Part shown: positions 60,115-64,000 of the stretch, one piece after another | How positions within the stretch are numbered: position 1 is the first letter of the stretch | How the letters are laid out: each line of letters starts with the position of its first letter | NCBI GenBank assembly: GCA_017311185.1 | Contig: JAESUZ010000446.1 | Span: 788,522 to 852,521 of the forward strand | Origin: Proteles cristata cristata | Lineage: Eukaryota; Chordata; Mammalia; Carnivora; Hyaenidae | Direction of reading: 5' to 3' | DNA length: 64,000 bases | Notes under the pieces: model-generated | What the model saw: only the letters and a program-made list of their open reading frames with translations | Database searches by the model: none | What the model was told of the DNA's origin: nothing | Position numbers and translations under genes: made by a program

Positions 60115-60287
60115 GGGCGCCTGGGTGGCTCAGTCTGTTAAGCATCCAACTTCGGCTTAGGTCATTATCTCACAGTTCGCGGGTTCAAGCCCTAAGTCGG
60201 GCTCTGTGCTGACAGCTAGCTCAGAGCCTGGAGCCTGCTTCGGATTCTTTGCCTCCTTCTCTCTCTCTGCCCTTCCCCTGCTCACGT

Positions 60288-60322
<35 letters not shown>

Positions 60323-60337
60323 TTCTCTCTCTCAGAA
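60115..60337 (+). repeat. CAN-SINE, first of a tandem pair
   Basis: GGGCGCCTGGGTGGCTCAGT head. It ends in an expanded CTTTCTCTCT tract that passes directly into the next copy. Confidence 0.94.
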
Positions 60338-60575
60338 AGGGGAACCTGGGTGACTCAGTCGGTTAGGTGTCCAACTTTGGCTCAGGTTAAAGATCTCACA
60401 GTTCATGGGTTCGGGGGCCCCCTGTTGGGCTCTGTGCTAAGAGCTCGGAGCCTGGAGCCTGCTTCCGATTCTGTGTCTCCCTCTCTCTCTCTGCCTTACC
60501 CCTGCTCACACACACTCTCTCTCTCTCAAAAATAAACAAACATTGAAAAAAATGTTAATAAAATTTTTTTAAAAA
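60338..60575 (+). repeat. CAN-SINE, second of a tandem pair
   Basis: GGGGAACCTGGGTGACTCAG head, GAGCTCGGAGCCTGGAGCC, CAAAAATAAACAAACATTG tail, inserted at the CT/A-tail of the preceding copy. Confidence 0.93.
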
Positions 60576-61689
60576 AATGGTACAGGAAGTGCTGGCCATT
60601 TTCTTCTATTCTCATCACTTTGATAGTGGGACTTGTACATAAGTCAATCAAACAATGGGTTGAAAAGTTTGCCTAATAAAACAGAAAGCCATGAGACATC
60701 ATTCTGACATGCAGGGCAATCACCTCCACAAATCAGTAGTAATATATGGATTGTTTTAGCAAATCTATTAAGGCTTTCAATAATGGGTCTGGCTTTCAGG
60801 GGAAAAATGTTTTTCATTTTTTATTTTTCAATAGAATGCATTTTTTTATCCCTTTCCCTTTGGCACCCAATTTATTAGTTACTTAAATCTCAAATGAACG
60901 TACATTTTTGAAGATCATCTGCATTTTCTACATAAAGGAAATCAGAGTTCCCACTAAAATATGGTCCCCAAAAGCCTTTCCACGTGTTCCCTCAAATCAA
61001 GGGTATATAACAGCAGGAATACTAATTATGTGCTCATTTTTTTACGACGCTGTTGTCTATGTGGATATTTGAACGAGGCGGGAAAATCTGTACGTGAACT
61101 AGTGGACTGCACTTACAGACACAGACACACAGATACCAAAGCACGTATGTGAACACATCCCTCGAGTGACCATCTTCACTGCTTAATGAGATCCGTTCCA
61201 TCAAATACCCATTTCATCTCAAGTGTAACAACGGTGATGAATAAAGAACCGCTTTGTAACTGCTAGTTTCTAGCCACTAAATGCGCATTGCTTTGACTGC
61301 TGTCTCCTAACAGCTGATCTTTATGGCAATTTCCTCAACAACGTGCTTCTCGGAGGACTCATGACTGAGTCCAGACATATATACCTTTTGCCATAATGAA
61401 AACAATAGAAGTGAGTCCGCCTGCTGAGAAAGTGATGATCGAGCCGCGGTAACAGAGGGAAAAAACACACAGAAGTTTTCTTTTTGTGCCAACCGGCGAA
61501 TATTGCTCATGGAAACTTCCAAAAACTTGAGAAAAAAAAAAATCTCTCCTGTTTTTGTGAAGGTGAAGCAACTATTAAGACAGTGTGAACCTCACCCGTG
61601 GCCTCCACGCGTATTCCCCGAGCTTTGTTACTCCTGTGGAAGAAGTGCACTACATTAGGATTTCATAAATTACTGTACACGCGTGAAAT

Positions 61690-62145
61690 GTGGCCACACT
61701 GGGCTGAATCGTGTCCCCTAAATGTTCACACCCACCCAGGACCTGGGAACGTGCCCTTCCTTAGAAACAAGGTCTTTGCGGACGTAGTCAGGTTAAGCAG
61801 AGGACATAGTGCATCAGCATGGGCCAGAATCAAATGGTGGCATCCCCTGGGAGTGGCAGAGGGAGATTGGGACAGACACACAGAGGGGAGAGGCCCATGT
61901 GAACATGGAGGCAGAGAGCGGGGTTATGAGTCACAACCCAAGAGATGCTACGATCGTGAGCAACCACCGTAGCCAAGGTGCACTCCCAGGACGGGCTGGA
62001 CCTCAGACCCTTCCAAGGGAGCGCGGCCCTGCCGACATCTCCGTCTTTACGTCTAGCCTCCAAAGCTGTGAGAGAGTAACTTTCCGCTGTTTTTAGCCAC
62101 CCACTTTGTGGTAATTTATTCCAATAACCTTAGAAAATGATTACG
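61690..62145 (+). mobile_element. MLT1 (MaLR) solo LTR
   Basis: A near-complete ancient non-coding LTR: GGGCTGAATCGTGTCCCCTA, GGACCTGGGAACGTGCCCTT, AGGTCTTTGCGGACGTAGTC, GAGGCAGAGAGCGGGGTTAT, CTAGCCTCCAAAGCTGTGAG, and TAGCCACCCACTTTGTGGTA appear in consensus order by recall. No internal retroviral genes adjoin it. Confidence 0.85.
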
Positions 62146-62297
62146 CTGGTTGTTCTCACGATGCCAAAACTAAACGTATAAATACCCACTCCGTGCAAAG
62201 CTCGGAGAGGAAAGTGACACTGCTCACTTCTCCATCAGACTGAAGTAAGAGGAAACATTCGTACAAGTGCCTTATGAGTTTTAAGAACATTAATTTT

Positions 62298-62502
62298 GGG
62301 GATGCTTGTGTGGCTCAGTCAGTGGAGCATCCAACTCTTGGTTTCAGCTCAGATCATGATCTCACAGTTCATGGGTTCAAGCCTCCGCATCCAGCTCCAT
62401 GCTGATGGCGTGGAGCCTGCTTGGAAGTCTCTCTGTCCTCCCCTTCCCCACTCACTCTCTCCGTCTCTCTCAAGATAAATAAACCTATTTTTTTTTTTAA
62501 AA
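62298..62502 (+). repeat. CAN-SINE, diverged
   Basis: GGGGATGCTTGTGTGGCTCA head, GTTTCAGCTCAGATCATGAT, CTCAAGATAAATAAACCT tail. Confidence 0.92.
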
Positions 62503-62938
62503 CACATCATTTCAATTCAACCTATTTTTATTTACAAAATGCCCACTTGGTTGTGTCCTGACTTGTGGGACGCACTGTGACAAATGGGAAATATTCAGTA
62601 TCTGCTCTTAAGGTAACTACTCATCATGAACAAAACACTGAGTACAATAATAACTCTCAAGGAGTCCATCAAAATAGTCCGAATTCTCACTGAAAAAAGG
62701 AAAGCGAGGGGAAAAGGTTCTGTATTTTGAAAAACATAGGAAAATTATAAAACCTTGGAATCTGGTCAATAGCATTTTGCAGAGTAGCTGCTCAGGTAAA
62801 TGTTTAATGAATTAGCAAATTATTAACTGAAAACATATCAGGATAATAATGTTTTTACCTTTTGAGTCTCAGTATTCATAGTTCTGAACAAAAAACCTGC
62901 ATATCCAATGAATCGACAACACTATGAATGCAAAAAAA

Positions 62939-63161
62939 TTTATTTTTTTTTAACTTTTTCATTTTTGAGAGAGAAAGAGAGTGAGCAGGGAGGAGAAGAA
63001 AGAGAGAGAGGGAGAGAGGGGTGGGGGGGAACGTAGAATCTGAAGCAGGCTCCAGGTTCGAACCTGGGGCTCAAACCCACATGGGCCTCGAACCCACAAA
63101 CTGCAAGATCATGACCTGAGCCGAAGTCAGGCACCTAGCCGACTGAGCCAGCCAGGTGCCC
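62939..63161 (-). repeat. CAN-SINE with internal duplication
   Basis: The GGGCTCGAACCCACA-type block appears twice in degenerate form (63050-63105). Head GACTGAGCCAGCCAGGTGCC. Confidence 0.92.
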
Positions 63162-63214
63162 CAACTCAAAATATTTTAAATCAATGAATTAAATACATCT
63201 GTCTCTTCAAGAAT

Positions 63215-63490
63215 TTGTTCATATATTTGATAGTATTTACTGGGTCCGACTATAGCCAAGGAGTCTGGTTGAATGGATTCAACACTGAATAAGGAAGACG
63301 TGGTCCTTGCCTTCTGGAAGCTTCAGTTAAGCAAAAAGACATGGAGAACAGTCTTGTAACAGGAAAACCTACACAGGCAATAACACTAGGAAGAGAGAGC
63401 GAGGAAATGATCCCCAGGAAACGAGGCAGAGCATGGAGAGGGCATGGGGGAGGGACAGGCAGAAGGGCTCCCGGGTGACTTTCCGGGTGT
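63215..63490 (-). repeat. L2 relic
   Basis: GTATTTACTGGGTCCGACTA, CACTGAATAAGGAAGACGTG and GTCCTTGCCTTCTGGAAGCT resemble reverse-complement L2. Confidence 0.5.
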
Positions 63491-63786
63491 AGACGGGAGG
63501 AGGTGCGTATTCCGTGTTCACCCATGACTCTTTGAGCTCCTCACATGTGTATAATGCATTTCAAAACAAAATCTAGGTTTTCAAGGGTGAGGGACATGGC
63601 CCAACTGATACATTTAAAATATTACCAAGGCTACCGCAACGGCAGTGGACATCACCTGCCCGGGTCGACAGAGGGCCGCAAAGAGACTGTGGAGCTAGAC
63701 AGGGAAAGGAAAAGCTGCTTTTCTTTACTGTTATTATCTTTTCCAGGAGAGAATGTTATCAGGAAAGTAAGAAAGAAGGAAAGAAG

Positions 63787-64000
63787 GGGGCACCTGGGTG
63801 GCTTAGTCGGTTGAGCGTCCGACTTTCGCTTAGGTCATGATCTCGCGGTTCGTGGGTTCGAGCCCCGCGTCGGGCTCTGTGCTGACTGCCAGCTCAGAGC
63901 CTGGAGCCTGTTTCAGAGTCTGTGACTCCCTCTCTCTCTGACCCTCTCCTGCTCATACTGTCTTTCTCTCTCTCTCTCCTAGAAATTAAAAAAAAAAAAA
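63787..64000 (+). repeat. CAN-SINE, young type B, at window edge
   Basis: GGGGGCACCTGGGTGGCTTA, CTGACTGCCAGCTCAGAGCC, TCCTAGAAATTAAAAAAA. The tail runs off the window, so the right target-site duplication cannot be seen. Confidence 0.95.

Larger units (their letters stand above)
1..64000 (-). other. SFMBT2: SFMBT2 gene body, internal part (minus strand)
   Basis: Seven exons with canonical AG acceptors and GT donors translate, when joined in minus-strand order, to 229 codons with no stop. The order and sequence match my recollection of human SFMBT2 from about residue 291 to about 520. SFMBT2 is a nuclear Polycomb-group protein with four MBT repeats, a SLED domain and a C-terminal SAM domain; it acts in transcriptional repression with YY1/PhoRC-like complexes and histone tails. 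MBT landmarks seen here are MKLETV (exon 43081), PVQWC (39159), MKLEAV (18546) and PVGWC (5537). SFMBT1 is the obvious alternative, but the wording of the MBT4 and linker segments fits SFMBT2 better. No start codon, stop codon, promoter or 3' UTR falls in the window. Exon numbering is not given because the 5' exons are outside. Confidence 0.95.
43183..64000 (-). other. SFMBT2 intron (partial), at least 20.8 kb
   Basis: This is intron upstream of the MBT3 exon. No further exon was recognised: I looked for the MBT1 and MBT2 PVGWC-type signatures and for the MEVFK-type exon end and found neither. It contains SINEs at 44929, 46528, 47153, 49409/49623, 54560, 57461, 58593, 60115/60338, 62298, 62939 and 63787. 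It also holds a Tigger-like element, a MIR, a MER20 and an MLT1 LTR. Stretches 50860-51950 and 59540-60100 are repeat-poor and AT-rich. Confidence 0.75.

Noticed and set aside
61690..62145. Part of an intact endogenous retrovirus
   Set aside because: Only a single ancient MLT1-type LTR is present, with no paired LTR, primer-binding site or gag/pol similarity nearby.
63545..63814. Open frames running into the terminal SINE
   Set aside because: They end in SINE translation (HLGGLVG), a recurrent artefact seen at several SINE heads across the window.
1..64000. CRISPR array, operon or other prokaryotic/phage structure
   Set aside because: There are no regularly spaced short repeats and no dense coding. 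The sequence is clearly mammalian intronic DNA.

Overview
This is a carnivoran, almost certainly feliform (most likely felid) nuclear window. The main evidence is about 39 copies of the tRNA-Lys-derived CAN-SINE in its cat-type form, with a head like GGGCGCCTGGGTGGCTCAGT, an internal TCATGATCTC and an A-rich AAATAAATAAA tail. There are also older mammalian repeats (L1M, L2, MIR, MER5A, MER20, MLT1, a Tigger-like element). There is no bacterial or viral gene organisation. Nearly all long open frames are chance frames in GC-rich or SINE sequence.

The window lies inside one protein-coding gene on the minus strand, which I identify as SFMBT2 (Scm-like with four MBT domains 2), a Polycomb-group chromatin protein. 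Seven internal coding exons were placed from protein similarity plus splice sites. In transcription order (right to left) they are 43081-43182, 39159-39306, 24979-25061, 18546-18672, 5537-5650, 2853-2895 and 1056-1126. Lengths are 102, 148, 83, 127, 114, 43 and 71 nt. The reading phases join exactly across all six junctions and give 229 uninterrupted codons. They encode most of MBT repeat 3, all of MBT repeat 4, a short basic linker and the first residues of the SLED domain. The N-terminal exons (MBT1, MBT2) must lie to the right of position 64000, and the rest of SLED and the SAM domain to the left of position 1.

Layout: 1-5.65 kb holds the three 3'-most exons with short introns. 5.65-18.5 kb is one 12.9 kb intron with SINEs, an L1 tail, a SINE-split MIR and GC-rich patches. 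18.5-25.1 kb carries the exons bracketing the start of MBT4, with L1/MER5A debris between them. 25.1-39.2 kb is a 14.1 kb intron with a CpG-dense patch near its 3' end, an old L1 broken by SINEs, and L2 pieces. 39.2-43.2 kb carries the MBT3 exons. 43.2-64 kb is the 5' part of a very long intron (at least 20.8 kb) with a Tigger-like element, MER20, MLT1, and repeat-poor AT-rich stretches that look like conserved non-coding sequence.

I found no evidence of a wholly new biological system. The most interesting leads are a UG repeat about 55 nt upstream of an MBT4 exon acceptor, an intragenic CpG-dense patch beside the first MBT4 exon, a weak splice donor at the end of MBT3, and a young SINE subfamily with its own diagnostic changes. 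All family and human-protein comparisons are from recall, without database searches.
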